Below, in pieces: positions 41,206-51,917 of a DNA stretch of 64,000 nucleotides. The notes under the pieces were generated by a model. The model saw nothing but the letters and a program-made list of their open reading frames with translations, was not told where the DNA came from and searched no databases. The position numbers and the translations under genes are program-made. Numbering within the stretch: the stretch's first letter is position 1; each line of letters starts with the position of its first letter. The stretch comes from Nocardia flavorosea NBRC 108225. GTDB lineage: Bacteria > Actinomycetota > Actinomycetes > Mycobacteriales > Mycobacteriaceae. The DNA lies in contig NZ_BDCG01000008.1 of NCBI RefSeq assembly GCF_001613385.1, forward strand, positions 1 to 64,000, given 5' to 3'.

Positions 41206-41984
41206 TCGACGTCGTACCCGCGGAACTGATTCCGCCCGTACTGTCCGAATACCGCAAGGCCGTCACGCTGCGCTACACCCGGGTCCTCGCCGGGCTGGTG
41301 ATGGCGGTGGCGATCGCGGCGCCCGCCATGAGTGCCATCCTGGCCGGCCCGCAGGACCCGGAGGGCCAGCCGGTGACGGGCGCCGCGACCATCGGGCTCT
41401 ATCTGGCGCTGTTCGCCGTCGTGCTGGGATCCGCGGCGTTCGGCGCCGCGGGTGCGGCCGGGGAGCATCAGCACGACACTCTCGTGATCACCGCTCTGTT
41501 CACCGTGGACCGCGATAAGCTGGCCGCCGCGAAATTCCTGGTCACCGGGCTCGCGGCACTCGCCGCGGCGCTAGCGGTCGAGATCGTCGCCGTACTCTGC
41601 CTGCTGCTGTTCGGGCGGGACGACTTCGAGTTCACCGGCTCGCTGTTCGCCGTCCTCGGCGGCGGCCTGGTCGCTGCCGTCTGCTGGGCGCTGATCGGCA
41701 CCGGGATCGGGCTGCTGGTGCGGGCGCCGCTGCTCGCGGTCGGCACCGTCCTCGGGTGGTTACTGCTCGTCGAACCCCTGCTGTGGGTGGTCACCGCAGG
41801 TATCGGCATCCCGGGGGTCGTCACCCTGCTGCCCGGATCCGCCACGCTGAGCACCCTGTTCTCCGGATCCTTCGCCGATGCCGACCTCCTGGCCCCGGCG
41901 CCCGCGGCGATCGTCGTGCTGCTGCTGTGGACCGTGGGAATCGGCGGCTGGAGCTGGTGGTCGCTACGTCGCACGGAGCTCTGA
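41202..41984 (+). CDS. ABC-2 type transporter permease
   Basis: A 260-residue integral membrane protein with six likely helices, including VLAGLVMAVAIAAPAMSAI, TIGLYLALFAVVLGSAAFG, LAALAAALAVEIVAVLCLLL, VAAVCWALIGTGIGLLVRA and AIVVLLLWTVGIGGWSWW. The EHQHDTLVITALFTVDR loop is typical of ABC-2/DrrB-like permeases. Its ATG overlaps the ATPase stop by 4 bp, so the two form one exporter. Confidence 0.9.
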   Translation: MIDVVPAELIPPVLSEYRKAVTLRYTRVLAGLVMAVAIAAPAMSAILAGPQDPEGQPVTGAATIGLYLALFAVVLGSAAFGAAGAAGEHQHDTLVITALFTVDRDKLAAAKFLVTGLAALAAALAVEIVAVLCLLLFGRDDFEFTGSLFAVLGGGLVAAVCWALIGTGIGLLVRAPLLAVGTVLGWLLLVEPLLWVVTAGIGIPGVVTLLPGSATLSTLFSGSFADADLLAPAPAAIVVLLLWTVGIGGWSWWSLRRTEL

Positions 41985-42140
41985 CCCGCCCGGACCCGCT
42001 CTCGGGAACAAGACCCTGTCGGTAGGCGTCGTTATGGTCGATGGCAGGTGAAATCGGGGGTACACGGGAGGGGCGGATGAGCGGATCGAGCCCGGCGGCG
42101 ATTGCACGACGGCGAAGCACGGCGTGCCGATGGACACGGT

Positions 42141-45100
42141 ATGAGTGACTCGATCTCGCATCCGGCAGCGATCCCGAATCCCGCAGCGAAAGATGACCAC
42201 GTAGAGAATGCGCGCCCGCCCGGCCGACGAGGTGTGAACGAACCGGCGGCGAAACGAGCCGGTAGGAACAGTGCACGAGCCGGGTGGATTCGCAGGCTGT
42301 GGTCGGAATGCCGGCAATATCGCGGCACCCTGACGGGTATCGCATTGGCGCTGGTAGCCGGCGCGGCGGCCGAGATCGTGGCCCCGCTGCTCACGAAATG
42401 GGCCGTCGATTCGGCGACCACCGGCGCCACCCGGGTCATCGGTATCGTCGCCGGGCTGCTGGCACTGCTCGCCGCCGGGCGGTTCGCCGCTTCGTTCGGA
42501 CGACGGATGCTCGCCGGGAAACTCTCCCTCGACGTCCAGCACGGTCTGCGATTGCAACTGCTGGGCTCACTGCAACGGCTCGACGGTGCGGGCCAGGACG
42601 CCCTGCGCACCGGTCAGGTGGTGTCGCGCTCCATCACCGACCTCCAACTGGTGCAATCGCTGCTGGCCATGGCGCCCCTGTCGGGGATGTCGCTGCTGCA
42701 GTTCCTGCTCGCGGCCGTGGTGATGCTGTGGCTGTCCCCGCCGCTGGCAGCGGCCGCGTTGCTGATGGTGCCCCTGGTGATCGCCGTGGTCTACCGGATG
42801 CGGCCCCGGCTGCACGCCGCCACCTGGTCGGCCCAGCAGCGGGCGGCGGAGCTGGCCCAGCACGTGGAGGAAACCGTCACCGGGGTCCGGGTGGTCAAGG
42901 GGTTCGGCCAGGAAGCCCGTATGGTCGACGTTCTCGAGGGCCACGGGCGCCGGTTGTTCGCCGAACGGATGCGCGCCGCCGGTATCAACGCCCGCTTCTC
43001 CCCCACGTTGGCCGCGATACCCCAGGCAGGGCTGGTGGTGGTGATCGCCCTCGGCGGCTGGCTCGCCCTGCAGGGCAGCATCGGCCTCGGCACCTTCCTC
43101 GCCTTCAGCGCCTATGTCACGACGATGACCACCACCGCACGCACGATGGCGTCGGTGATCATCCTGGCCCAGCTCACCCGCGCCGCGGCCGAACGTGTGT
43201 ACCAGGTGATCGACGCCGGTCCGGCGGTGGCCGACCCACCCCAGCCGGTGCCGGTTCCCGACGGCCCGCTGGGAATCGAACTCGAATCGGTGACCTTCGG
43301 TTTCGATCCCGGGGAACCGATTCTGCGTGATCTCGACCTGCAGGTACGCCCCGGCGAAACCGTCGCGGTCATCGGTCCGGCCGGATCCGGAAAGACCACC
43401 CTGTCACTGTTGCTACCCAGGTTCTACGCCCCCGATTCCGGCCGGATCCGGCTGCTCGGCACGGGCGCCGTCGAGCCCGTCGATATCGCCGACGTCGCCG
43501 CGGTGCAGCTACGCGCGGCCGTCGGTGTGGTTTTCGACGACCCGTTCCTGTTCAGCTCCAGCGTCGCCGCCAATATCGCACTGGGCCGGCCGGACGCCAC
43601 CGGCGCCGAGATCCGGGAGGCCGCCCGGCAGGCCGCCGCCGACGAGTTCATCGAAGCGCTGCCCGACGGCTACGACACGGTGGTCGGGGAACGCGGGCTC
43701 ACCCTCTCCGGCGGTCAGCGGCAACGGATCGCGCTGGCCCGGGCCCTGCTGGCCCGACCGCGGATTCTCGTCCTCGACGACGCCACCTCCGCGGTGGACG
43801 CGGTGACCGAGGCGGCCATTTTCGGCGCCCTGCCCGATCAGGGGACGCGCACCACGATCATCCTCGCGCATCGCGAATCCACGCTGGCCCACGCCGACCG
43901 GGTGATCCGCCTGCCGGAACCGGCAACAGCCGTGGTGAGTGGCCCCGCCGTCGTCTCCGAGCGCCTGCCGGTCACGCCATCCAGGGACCGGATGGCCGCC
44001 GCGGCGAATCTCAGCGAAACACCCGAGCTGCGCCGGGAGATCGCCCGCCTGCCCGCGGCCGACGAACAGCCCCGGCTGGATCCCGACCGGCTGCGCCGGC
44101 CCGATCCCGGTTTCCGGCTGGCGCGCCTGCTGCGGCCGGTACGCCTCCTGGTCCTGGCCTCGGTGCTGCTCCTCGCTCTCGACGCCCTCATCGGAATCGG
44201 TTTCCCGCCGCTGGTGCGGCATGCCATCGATACCGGTGTCGCCGGATCCGACCCGGGCGCGCTCGCCCTCACCGCCGTGGTGGGTACGGGACTGGTCCTG
44301 GCCGGCTGGGTGGTGGCCGCGGCGACCACCCTGCTCACCTCCCGCACCGGCGAGCGAGTGCTCTACGGATTACGGATCCGCAGTTATGCCCATCTGCAGC
44401 GGCTCGGGCTGGACTACTACGAGCGGGAACTGTCCGGCCGGATCATGACGCGGATGACCACCGACGTCGACGCACTCTCCACCTTCTTGCAAACCGGTGT
44501 CTCGACGGCGCTGGTGAGCGCGCTCTCGCTGGCCGGGATCGCCGTTGCCCTCCTGGTGATCGATACGCAGCTCGCCCTCGTGGTGCTGCTGGGCGTACTC
44601 CCGCCACTGATCATCGCCACGGTCATCTTCCGCCGGGTCTCCTCGGTCGCCTACAGCATCTCCCGGGAACGGGTGTCGACAGTGAACGCCGACTTCCAGG
44701 AGAACATCGCCGGCCTGCGCGCCGTCCAGGCCTACCGGCACGAACGGCGTTCGGCGCACCGGTTCGCCGAATACTCCTCCGGGTACCGTCGCAGCCGGAT
44801 GCGGGCGCAACGGGCCATCGCACTGTACTTCGCGTTCATGGCGTCGTGGACCGACCTGGCGCTGGCGCTGGTGGTGCTCACCGGAGCGCATGCGGTCGCT
44901 GCCGGCCAGACCAGCGCCGGCACCCTCATCGCTTTCGTGCTGTACCTGGAACTGCTGTTCGGCCCGATACAGCAGTTGTCGCAGGTCTTCGACGGTTATC
45001 AGCAGGCACGAGTCGGCCTCCGGCGGATCGGCGAACTGTTGCGTACACCGTCGTCGATCCGGGCCGACCCGCCCGGCGCCGACCCGCTCATTACCGGCCT

Positions 45101-45890
45101 GCGCGGGGAGCTGGAGCTCGACACCGTCCGGTTCCGCTACCCGGGCACCGACCGCCCCGCGCTCGACGACGTATCGCTGGCCGTGGCGCCGGGCCGGTCA
45201 CTGGCACTGGTCGGCGCCACCGGCGCGGGGAAATCCACCATCGTCAAACTGCTGGCCCGGCTCTACGATCTCGCCGAAACCGATTCCGGCGCGGTCCGGG
45301 CCGACGGGGTGGACATCCGCGACTACCGGCTGGACCGGTACCGCTCCCGGCTGGGCATGGTCCCGCAGGAAGCTCACCTGTTCACCGGCGATATCGCGAG
45401 CAACATCGCCTTCGGGAAACCCTCCGCGACCGAAACCGAGATCGCCGCGGCCGCCCGGGCGGTGGGCGCCGCGGAGATGATCGCCGGCCTGCCCGGCGGA
45501 ATGCGCCGGGCCGTCGGGGAACGCGGGCGCGGCCTGTCGGCCGGTCAGCGCCAGCTCATCGCCCTGGCGCGAGCCCAGCTCGTCGACCCCGATGTGCTGC
45601 TCCTCGACGAAGCCACCGCCACCCTCGACCCCGATACGGAAGAGAAGGTGCTGGCAGCGACCGGTTCGCTGGCGCGCAACCGGACAACGGTCGTCGTCGC
45701 GCACCGTTTGGCGACCGCCGCCCGCACCGACCGCATCGCCGTTGTCGCGCACGGCCGGATCGTGGAACTCGGGACACACACCGAGCTGCTGGCGGCCGGC
45801 GGGGAGTATGCCCGCCTGTGGACAGCCGCGGGTAACAGGGAAGGAATATTCTCGATAGGACATGAGTCGTCAACTATGAGGTCGGGGTAG
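42141..45890 (+). CDS. Fused full-length ABC exporter (TMD-NBD-TMD-NBD)
   Basis: A 1249-residue single-chain multidrug-type ABC exporter, similar in layout to mycobacterial Rv0194. Two six-helix domains alternate with two ATPase domains. NBD1: Walker [10 protein letters not shown] (412-420), signature LSGGQRQR, Walker [12 protein letters not shown] (Asp instead of Glu). NBD2: Walker [10 protein letters not shown] (1025-1033), signature LSAGQRQL (Ala for Gly), Walker [12 protein letters not shown]. One composite ATP site is therefore degenerate, as in heterodimeric exporters. ATG 42141 begins MSDSISHP; a TTG 13 codons earlier is less likely. Substrate unknown. Not obviously in operon with the preceding permease (156-bp gap). 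Confidence 0.92.
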   Translation: MSDSISHPAAIPNPAAKDDHVENARPPGRRGVNEPAAKRAGRNSARAGWIRRLWSECRQYRGTLTGIALALVAGAAAEIVAPLLTKWAVDSATTGATRVIGIVAGLLALLAAGRFAASFGRRMLAGKLSLDVQHGLRLQLLGSLQRLDGAGQDALRTGQVVSRSITDLQLVQSLLAMAPLSGMSLLQFLLAAVVMLWLSPPLAAAALLMVPLVIAVVYRMRPRLHAATWSAQQRAAELAQHVEETVTGVRVVKGFGQEARMVDVLEGHGRRLFAERMRAAGINARFSPTLAAIPQAGLVVVIALGGWLALQGSIGLGTFLAFSAYVTTMTTTARTMASVIILAQLTRAAAERVYQVIDAGPAVADPPQPVPVPDGPLGIELESVTFGFDPGEPILRDLDLQVRPGETVAVIGPAGSGKTTLSLLLPRFYAPDSGRIRLLGTGAVEPVDIADVAAVQLRAAVGVVFDDPFLFSSSVAANIALGRPDATGAEIREAARQAAADEFIEALPDGYDTVVGERGLTLSGGQRQRIALARALLARPRILVLDDATSAVDAVTEAAIFGALPDQGTRTTIILAHRESTLAHADRVIRLPEPATAVVSGPAVVSERLPVTPSRDRMAAAANLSETPELRREIARLPAADEQPRLDPDRLRRPDPGFRLARLLRPVRLLVLASVLLLALDALIGIGFPPLVRHAIDTGVAGSDPGALALTAVVGTGLVLAGWVVAAATTLLTSRTGERVLYGLRIRSYAHLQRLGLDYYERELSGRIMTRMTTDVDALSTFLQTGVSTALVSALSLAGIAVALLVIDTQLALVVLLGVLPPLIIATVIFRRVSSVAYSISRERVSTVNADFQENIAGLRAVQAYRHERRSAHRFAEYSSGYRRSRMRAQRAIALYFAFMASWTDLALALVVLTGAHAVAAGQTSAGTLIAFVLYLELLFGPIQQLSQVFDGYQQARVGLRRIGELLRTPSSIRADPPGADPLITGLRGELELDTVRFRYPGTDRPALDDVSLAVAPGRSLALVGATGAGKSTIVKLLARLYDLAETDSGAVRADGVDIRDYRLDRYRSRLGMVPQEAHLFTGDIASNIAFGKPSATETEIAAAARAVGAAEMIAGLPGGMRRAVGERGRGLSAGQRQLIALARAQLVDPDVLLLDEATATLDPDTEEKVLAATGSLARNRTTVVVAHRLATAARTDRIAVVAHGRIVELGTHTELLAAGGEYARLWTAAGNREGIFSIGHESSTMRSG

Positions 45891-46030
45891 ACCGGTGGTC
45901 GGTGACGTTGCCGATGGGCACGGGGGCCTATCCTCGTCAGAGGGCGTATCGGTACCCATCCACCGATCCCCGGTGCCGGGCACGTCACAAACGTCGCAGC
46001 GCGAAGAACGAAATGAGGCGAACACCTGCT

Positions 46031-49000
46031 GTGAGCAGCTCAAAATCCCAGTTCGGTCAGAACCAGTGGCTGGTCGACGAGATGTATCAGAAGTTCAAAC
46101 AGGATCCATCCTCGGTCGACGCCAGCTGGCACGAGTTCCTCGCCGACTACACCCCCGAGACCTCCGGTGATACCGGCAGCACCACCCAGTCCGCCCCGGC
46201 ACCGGCGGCCCGCACGGTGAATTCTGCCCCCGTCCCGGCGGAGGCGGCCTCCGTCCAGACCCGCGCCGCCGCTCCCGCACCGGCTGCCGCCGCCAAGCCG
46301 GCCACGCCCGCTGCCACCGCGGCGAAGAACTCCGCGACCGCGCAGCAGCAGCGCGCGCCGAAGACCACTCCGGCGCCGACCTCCAACGCCGCCCCCACCT
46401 CGGGCGCGCCGAAACCGTCGGCCACCGAGGAGAAGAAGGTGCTGCGCGGTGCCGCCGCGGCGGTCGCGAAGAACATGTCGGCGTCGCTGGCCATCCCGAC
46501 CGCCACGAGCGTGCGGGCCGTACCGGCCAAATTGATGATCGACAACCGGATCGTCATCAACAACCACCTCGCCCGCACCCGCGGCGGGAAGATTTCGTTC
46601 ACCCATCTGCTCGGTTACGCGATCGTGCAGGCCGTGAAGGCCTTCCCGAACATGAACCGGCATTTCGCCGAGATCGAGGGGAAGCCCAACGCGGTCACCC
46701 CCGCCCACACCAACCTGGGCCTGGCCATCGACCTACCGGGTAAGGACGGCAGCCGGTCCCTTGTCGTCGCGGCCATCAAGGGCTGCGAAGAGATGAACTT
46801 CGCGCAGTTCCACACCGCCTACGAGGACATCGTCCGCCGCGCCCGCGACGGCAAACTGACCGCCGAGGATTTCAGCGGTGTCACCATCTCGCTGACCAAT
46901 CCGGGCACCATCGGCACCGTGCATTCCGTACCGCGGCTCATGCAGGGGCAGGGCGCGATCATCGGCGCGGGCGCCATGGAGTACCCGGCCGAGTTCCAGG
47001 GCATGAGCGACGAACGGATCGCCGAGGTCGGCATCGGCAAGCTGATGACGCTCACCTCGACCTACGATCACCGCATCATCCAGGGCGCGGAATCCGGTGA
47101 TTTCCTGCGCACCATCCACAAGCTGCTCATCGCCGACGAGTTCTACGACGAGATCTTCCACGGCCTGGGCGTGCCGTACGAACCGATCCGCTGGCGTAAG
47201 GATATCCAGGAGCGAGGGGTCGACAAGAGCACCCGCGTCTTGGAGCTGATCGCGGCCTACCGCAACCGCGGGCACCTCATGGCCGATACCGATCCCCTAC
47301 GCCTGGTCAAGGAGAAGTTCCAGAGCCACCCGGACCTGGACGTCATCCAGCACGGCCTGACCCTGTGGGACCTGGACCGCGAGTTCAACGTCGGTGGTTT
47401 CCACGGCCAGGAACGGATGAAGCTGCGCGATGTGCTGTCGGTACTGCGCGAGGCCTACTGCCGGCACGTGGGTGTGGAATACACCCACATCCTGGAACCC
47501 GAACAGCTGAGCTGGATCCAGGACCGGGTCGAGCAGAAGCATGTGAAGCCGACGGTCGCCCAGCAGAAGTACATCCTGAACCGGCTCAACGCGGCCGAGG
47601 CGTTCGAAACCTTCCTGCAGACCAAGTACGTCGGCCAGAAGCGGTTCTCCCTCGAAGGCGCCGAATCCGTCATCCCGATGATGGACGCCGTGATCGACCA
47701 GTGCGCCGAGCATTCGCTCGACGAGGTCGTGATCGGTATGCCGCACCGTGGCCGGCTCAATGTGCTGGCCAATATCGTCGGCAAGCCCTACTCGAAGATC
47801 TTCACCGAGTTCGAGGGCAATATGAACCCGGCCGCCACGCACGGTTCGGGCGATGTGAAGTATCACCTCGGTGCCCGCGGCACCTACCTGCAGATGTTCG
47901 GCGACAACGAGATCGAGGTCTCGCTGACCGCGAACCCGTCACATCTGGAAGCGGTCGACCCGGTACTCGAGGGTCTGGTGCGCGCCAAGCAGGATCTGCT
48001 GGACAAGGGCGACGGCGAAGAAGGTTTCTCGGTCGTCCCGCTGATGCTGCACGGCGACGCCGCGTTCGCCGGTCAGGGTGTGGTCGCCGAAACCCTGAAC
48101 CTGTCGGGTCTGCGCGGTTACCGCGTGGGCGGCACGATCCATATCGTGGTGAACAACCAGATCGGCTTCACCACCGCGCCGGAGAACAGCCGCTCCACCG
48201 AATACTCCACCGATATCGCCAAGTTCATCGGCGCCCCCATCTTCCATGTCAACGGCGACGATCCGGAAGCCTGCGACTGGGTGGCCCGCCTGGCGGTCGA
48301 TTTCCGGCAGAAGTTCCGCAAGGACGTCGTCATCGACCTCATCTGCTACCGCCGCCGCGGCCACAACGAGGGCGACGACCCGTCGATGACCCAGCCGTAC
48401 ATGTACGACGTCATCGACACCAAGCGCAGTGTCCGCAAGAGCTACACCGAAAGCCTGATCGGCCGCGGTGATATCTCGATGAAGGAGGCCGAGGACGCGC
48501 TGCGCGATTACCAGGGACAGTTGGAGCGGGTCTTCAACGAGGTTCGTGAGCTGGAGAAGTATCCGCCGGAGCCGAGTGAATCGGTGGAGGACGCCCAGCA
48601 GGTTCCGTCGACCGTGCTCACCGCCGTCGACAAATCGGTGCTGCAGCGCATCGGTGACGCGTTCCTGAACGTGCCCGACGGTTTCAGCGTGCATCCGCGC
48701 GTGCAGCCGGTGCTGGAGAAGCGCCGCGAAATGGCCTACGAGGGCAAGGTCGACTGGGCGTTCGCCGAGTTGCTCGCCTTCGGCACGCTCATCGACGAGG
48801 GTCGTGCTGTCCGGTTGACCGGACAGGACTCCCGGCGCGGCACGTTCACGCAGCGGCATTCGGTGATCATCGACCGCAAGACCGCCGCCGAGTACACCCC
48901 GTTGCACAACATCAACAGCGCCAACCCGGGCTGGTTCGCCGTGCACGATTCGGCGCTGAGCGAATTCGCCGCCGTCGGCTTCGAATACGGCTATTCGCTG

Positions 49001-49801
49001 GGCAACCCGGAGGCGCTGGTGCTGTGGGAGGCGCAGTTCGGCGATTTCGTCAACGGCGCCCAGTCCATCATCGACGAGTTCATCTCCTCCGGTGAGGCGA
49101 AATGGGGTCAGCTGTCGGAGGTCGTGCTGCTGCTGCCGCACGGACACGAAGGCCAGGGCCCCGACCACACCTCCGGCCGGATCGAACGTTTCCTGCAGCT
49201 GTGCGCGGAGGGTTCGATGACGGTCGCGATGCCGTCCACCCCGGCGAACTACTTCCACCTGCTGCGCCGGCATTCGCTGGACGGTATCCGCCGCCCGCTG
49301 ATCGTCTTCACCCCGAAGTCGATGCTGCGCAACAAGGCCGTGGTCAGCGATCTGAAGGATTTCACCGAGTCCAAGTTCCGCTCGGTGTTCGACGAGCCCA
49401 CTTACGAACAGGGTGTCGGCGATCGCGGTGCGGTCAAACGGATCCTGCTGACCAGCGGCAAGCTCTACTACGAGCTGGCCGCCGCGAAGGCCAAGCGTAA
49501 GCGTGACGATGTCGCCATCGTCCGCGTCGAGCAGCTCTACCCGATGCCGAAGTTCCGGTTGAACGAAGCTCTGGAGCGCTACTCGAACGCCACCGATATC
49601 GCGTGGGTGCAGGAGGAACCGGCGAACCAGGGTGCGTGGCCGTTCTACGGCCTGAACCTGCCGGAACTGCTGCCGCAGCGGCTGGGCCGCCTGCGCCGTA
49701 TCTCGCGCCGCGCCATGTCGGCCCCGTCCTCGGGTTCGAGCAAGGTGCACGCGGTGGAGCAGGCCGAGATCATCGACGAGGCGTTCGAGCCCACCAGCTG
49801 A
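46031..49801 (+). CDS. kgd: Multifunctional 2-oxoglutarate decarboxylase/dehydrogenase (Kgd, SucA-type E1 fused to E2-like domain)
   Basis: A 1256-residue ThDP-dependent enzyme of the TCA cycle acting on 2-oxoglutarate. The N-terminal tail [15 protein letters not shown] with SWHEFL is the GarA/E2-binding leader; an Ala/Pro-rich linker spans about 45-140; the E2-like acyltransferase domain has [16 protein letters not shown] with His347; and the E1 part has [43 protein letters not shown] and [20 protein letters not shown]. The start GTG 46031 gives the family N-terminus, although the best purine-rich stretch is farther away than usual; the frame is open upstream. A strong hairpin follows at 49816-49858. 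The TCA flux role and GarA/PknG control are known in mycobacteria and likely here. Confidence 0.96.
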   Translation: MSSSKSQFGQNQWLVDEMYQKFKQDPSSVDASWHEFLADYTPETSGDTGSTTQSAPAPAARTVNSAPVPAEAASVQTRAAAPAPAAAAKPATPAATAAKNSATAQQQRAPKTTPAPTSNAAPTSGAPKPSATEEKKVLRGAAAAVAKNMSASLAIPTATSVRAVPAKLMIDNRIVINNHLARTRGGKISFTHLLGYAIVQAVKAFPNMNRHFAEIEGKPNAVTPAHTNLGLAIDLPGKDGSRSLVVAAIKGCEEMNFAQFHTAYEDIVRRARDGKLTAEDFSGVTISLTNPGTIGTVHSVPRLMQGQGAIIGAGAMEYPAEFQGMSDERIAEVGIGKLMTLTSTYDHRIIQGAESGDFLRTIHKLLIADEFYDEIFHGLGVPYEPIRWRKDIQERGVDKSTRVLELIAAYRNRGHLMADTDPLRLVKEKFQSHPDLDVIQHGLTLWDLDREFNVGGFHGQERMKLRDVLSVLREAYCRHVGVEYTHILEPEQLSWIQDRVEQKHVKPTVAQQKYILNRLNAAEAFETFLQTKYVGQKRFSLEGAESVIPMMDAVIDQCAEHSLDEVVIGMPHRGRLNVLANIVGKPYSKIFTEFEGNMNPAATHGSGDVKYHLGARGTYLQMFGDNEIEVSLTANPSHLEAVDPVLEGLVRAKQDLLDKGDGEEGFSVVPLMLHGDAAFAGQGVVAETLNLSGLRGYRVGGTIHIVVNNQIGFTTAPENSRSTEYSTDIAKFIGAPIFHVNGDDPEACDWVARLAVDFRQKFRKDVVIDLICYRRRGHNEGDDPSMTQPYMYDVIDTKRSVRKSYTESLIGRGDISMKEAEDALRDYQGQLERVFNEVRELEKYPPEPSESVEDAQQVPSTVLTAVDKSVLQRIGDAFLNVPDGFSVHPRVQPVLEKRREMAYEGKVDWAFAELLAFGTLIDEGRAVRLTGQDSRRGTFTQRHSVIIDRKTAAEYTPLHNINSANPGWFAVHDSALSEFAAVGFEYGYSLGNPEALVLWEAQFGDFVNGAQSIIDEFISSGEAKWGQLSEVVLLLPHGHEGQGPDHTSGRIERFLQLCAEGSMTVAMPSTPANYFHLLRRHSLDGIRRPLIVFTPKSMLRNKAVVSDLKDFTESKFRSVFDEPTYEQGVGDRGAVKRILLTSGKLYYELAAAKAKRKRDDVAIVRVEQLYPMPKFRLNEALERYSNATDIAWVQEEPANQGAWPFYGLNLPELLPQRLGRLRRISRRAMSAPSSGSSKVHAVEQAEIIDEAFEPTS

Positions 49802-50240
49802 TCGTCGACTCATCCGACGCCGGGCGCGCCCCCTTCGTGAAGGGTCGCGCCCGGCGTCGCGCATTTCCGGGTTGCAGGTCTACCGATGGCGAAGAGTTCT
49901 GAGCCGCCCCGTCACCACGGAGGGCCGACCGTTCGGACCAGTAATCATCCGGCAGCACTCGAAACCCCTTATGGCATGTCAAGGGCGCAACTGCCCGGAA
50001 GACGCGTCGGTCCAGCGCCTGTCGCGCCTGTCCGCCATCGCGTCGACCACCGGGGCCGAAATCCGGCCGAACATGGTCATGATGTCACCGGACTCGGACA
50101 GTGCCTCGAGTCCGGCTGGAGATCACGCCCTCGATGTCGAGTCGAGCCGGTACGCCGGTGTCGACGCGTAGAACGCGAGCAGCCCGCGGACCCCGGTCGA
50201 AGCGGCCGCACCGCACTCCGCTGACCGGGCAGGCCTCGGC
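49802..50240. other. Convergent intergenic interval after kgd
   Basis: 439 bp. Holds the kgd terminator hairpin at the left; the rest has no gene with a credible ribosome binding site or domain, and no repeat or RNA signature was seen. Confidence 0.5.
49816..49858 (+). terminator. Terminator hairpin of kgd
   Basis: GACGCCGGGCGCG pairs perfectly with CGCGCCCGGCGTC (13 bp), with an inner CCCTTC/GAAGGG pair. It begins 14 bp after the kgd stop. Only CATTT follows, so it is a GC-type actinobacterial terminator. Confidence 0.8.
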
Positions 50241-51623
50241 TCACCGGGTGGCGCGGCCGGCCTGCCACTGGGCGACAGCTCGTCCGATCTCGGTGGTGGG
50301 GGCCTCGCCGTCCAGCCATTCCCGCGCGATCAGATGCCAGTTGTTCGTGGTGACCAACTGGCCGAGCACCGCGAAGGTGAACAGATCCGCGCGGCGGGAG
50401 AACACATGTTCGGGTGGCAGGGACTGCTGATGCATACCGCGGAACTCGGTGGCTCTGGGGTCCATGGCCAGTACGACCGCTCCGGTGGCGAGTTCGGGAG
50501 TGATGGTGACCTCTTCGTCGAGCAGATGCCACCCTGCCGCCGCCCAGACATAGTTCAGGCATTCGTCCACCGTGACCCCGGCCTGGGGATCGATGATCCC
50601 CCGCCCCACCCAGGCGTCGTAGAGGTCCTGGCCGCGAAGTTGCCCGGCGGCGCGCAGACATTCGCGTTCGAAATCGGCATGCACGGGATCCATCCGGTGG
50701 TAGAGCCCGAAGTCCACGAAAGCCAGCCGCCCGTCCGCACCGAGCATCATGTTGCCGGGGTGCGGGTCCCCACAGAATTCGTAGTCGGTGAACAGGGAGT
50801 TGATGTAGAAGCGGTAGATCAGTTCCCCGATATGGGAGCGGTCGTCGTCGGGTAGCGCACGCAGCGCGGCGAAAGGCTGCCCGTCCACGAAATCCGTGAC
50901 GAGAACGTTGGGGCCGCAATATCGCTCGACGCAGTCGGGAACGGTGATGAACGGATGCCCGCGATAGCGCTGCGCTACCCGTCGCTGATTACGCACTTCG
51001 CGTGGATAGTCGAGTTCACCGCCGATATTCCGGGCGATCTCGTCGAGTACGCCCGCATCGGCCGCGCTGGGCAGCATAGATTTCCAGAGTTTGCTGAACA
51101 TTCTCAGATTGCGCATATCGGCGTGCACGGCTTCGTCGACACCGGGATACTTGACCTTGACCGCCACGGTGTGCCCGTCGCGCAGCTGCGCCCGATACAC
51201 CTGCCCGATCGATGCGGCGGCGATCGGAGTCTCGTCGATATCGGCGAATACGCCGGAGAGGCGCCCGAGATCGTCCTCGATCACGGTGCGCATCGCCGAA
51301 AAGGGAAACTGCGGTGCGCTATCGCGCAATTCGGCGAGTTTGTGCCGGAACATCTCGCGGTGTGTTTCCGGTACGAGGTCGATATCGAGGACCGACAGCA
51401 TCTGTCCCAGTTTCATGGCCGCGCCCTTCATACCGCCCAGAACCGTGACCAGCTGCTGCGCCGCCTGCAGGGTCGACCTTTCGGCGAGGGCACGCCGGGC
51501 CTGTTCGGGTTTGCCCAGCATCGCGACCTTGGTTCCGGCGTCCCGGATGGCCTGCCCCGCGGCCAGCCGGCCCAGGGCGCTTCCTCGGACAAACCGCCCA
51601 CGGGGAACTCGTCCCGTTGCCAT
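50241..51623 (-). CDS. ABC1/UbiB-family atypical kinase-like protein
   Basis: A 460-residue UbiB/COQ8-type protein. The family-defining KxGQ motif lies in KGAAMKLGQMLSVLD; AAASIGQVYRAQL is the Ala-rich nucleotide loop, VAVKVKYPG holds the conserved Lys, and FCGDPHPGNMM with FVDFGLYHRM carry the catalytic loop and DFG-like Asp. Such proteins are ATPases linked to quinone or other prenyl-lipid metabolism. ATG 51623 has GGAGGTGCGG upstream. The gene is divergent from the secreted lipase gene (294 bp apart). Confidence 0.92.
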   Translation of the reverse strand: MATGRVPRGRFVRGSALGRLAAGQAIRDAGTKVAMLGKPEQARRALAERSTLQAAQQLVTVLGGMKGAAMKLGQMLSVLDIDLVPETHREMFRHKLAELRDSAPQFPFSAMRTVIEDDLGRLSGVFADIDETPIAAASIGQVYRAQLRDGHTVAVKVKYPGVDEAVHADMRNLRMFSKLWKSMLPSAADAGVLDEIARNIGGELDYPREVRNQRRVAQRYRGHPFITVPDCVERYCGPNVLVTDFVDGQPFAALRALPDDDRSHIGELIYRFYINSLFTDYEFCGDPHPGNMMLGADGRLAFVDFGLYHRMDPVHADFERECLRAAGQLRGQDLYDAWVGRGIIDPQAGVTVDECLNYVWAAAGWHLLDEEVTITPELATGAVVLAMDPRATEFRGMHQQSLPPEHVFSRRADLFTFAVLGQLVTTNNWHLIAREWLDGEAPTTEIGRAVAQWQAGRATR

Positions 51624-51917
51624 CCGCACCTCCGTGGACCACACAACTGTAATGGCGGTCACATTACCGCCGGCGCGGTCTCGCCGCGAGGCGCGGGCGC
51701 GCGACCGCCGATATTCCGGGCGGTGTCCGATTCACCCGTTTCCGCGACGAGCGTGGAACTTGCCAAATCCCGTATCGGATATTCGTGAGCTGTCCAGCTT
51801 TCCGTTTGCGCACAGCCGTAAAGCGGTGTGGCGCACCTACTGTCAGCGCAGCTCGACCGACGTGAACAGACACGGCGGCCGGCAGTTCGAACAGTGATGT
51901 TTGCAGGAAGGCTCCCG

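Noticed and set aside
47939..49864. 641-codon open frame on the minus strand antisense to kgd
   Set aside because: It mirrors the third-position GC pattern of kgd and has no domain or ribosome binding site; kgd on the plus strand is certain.
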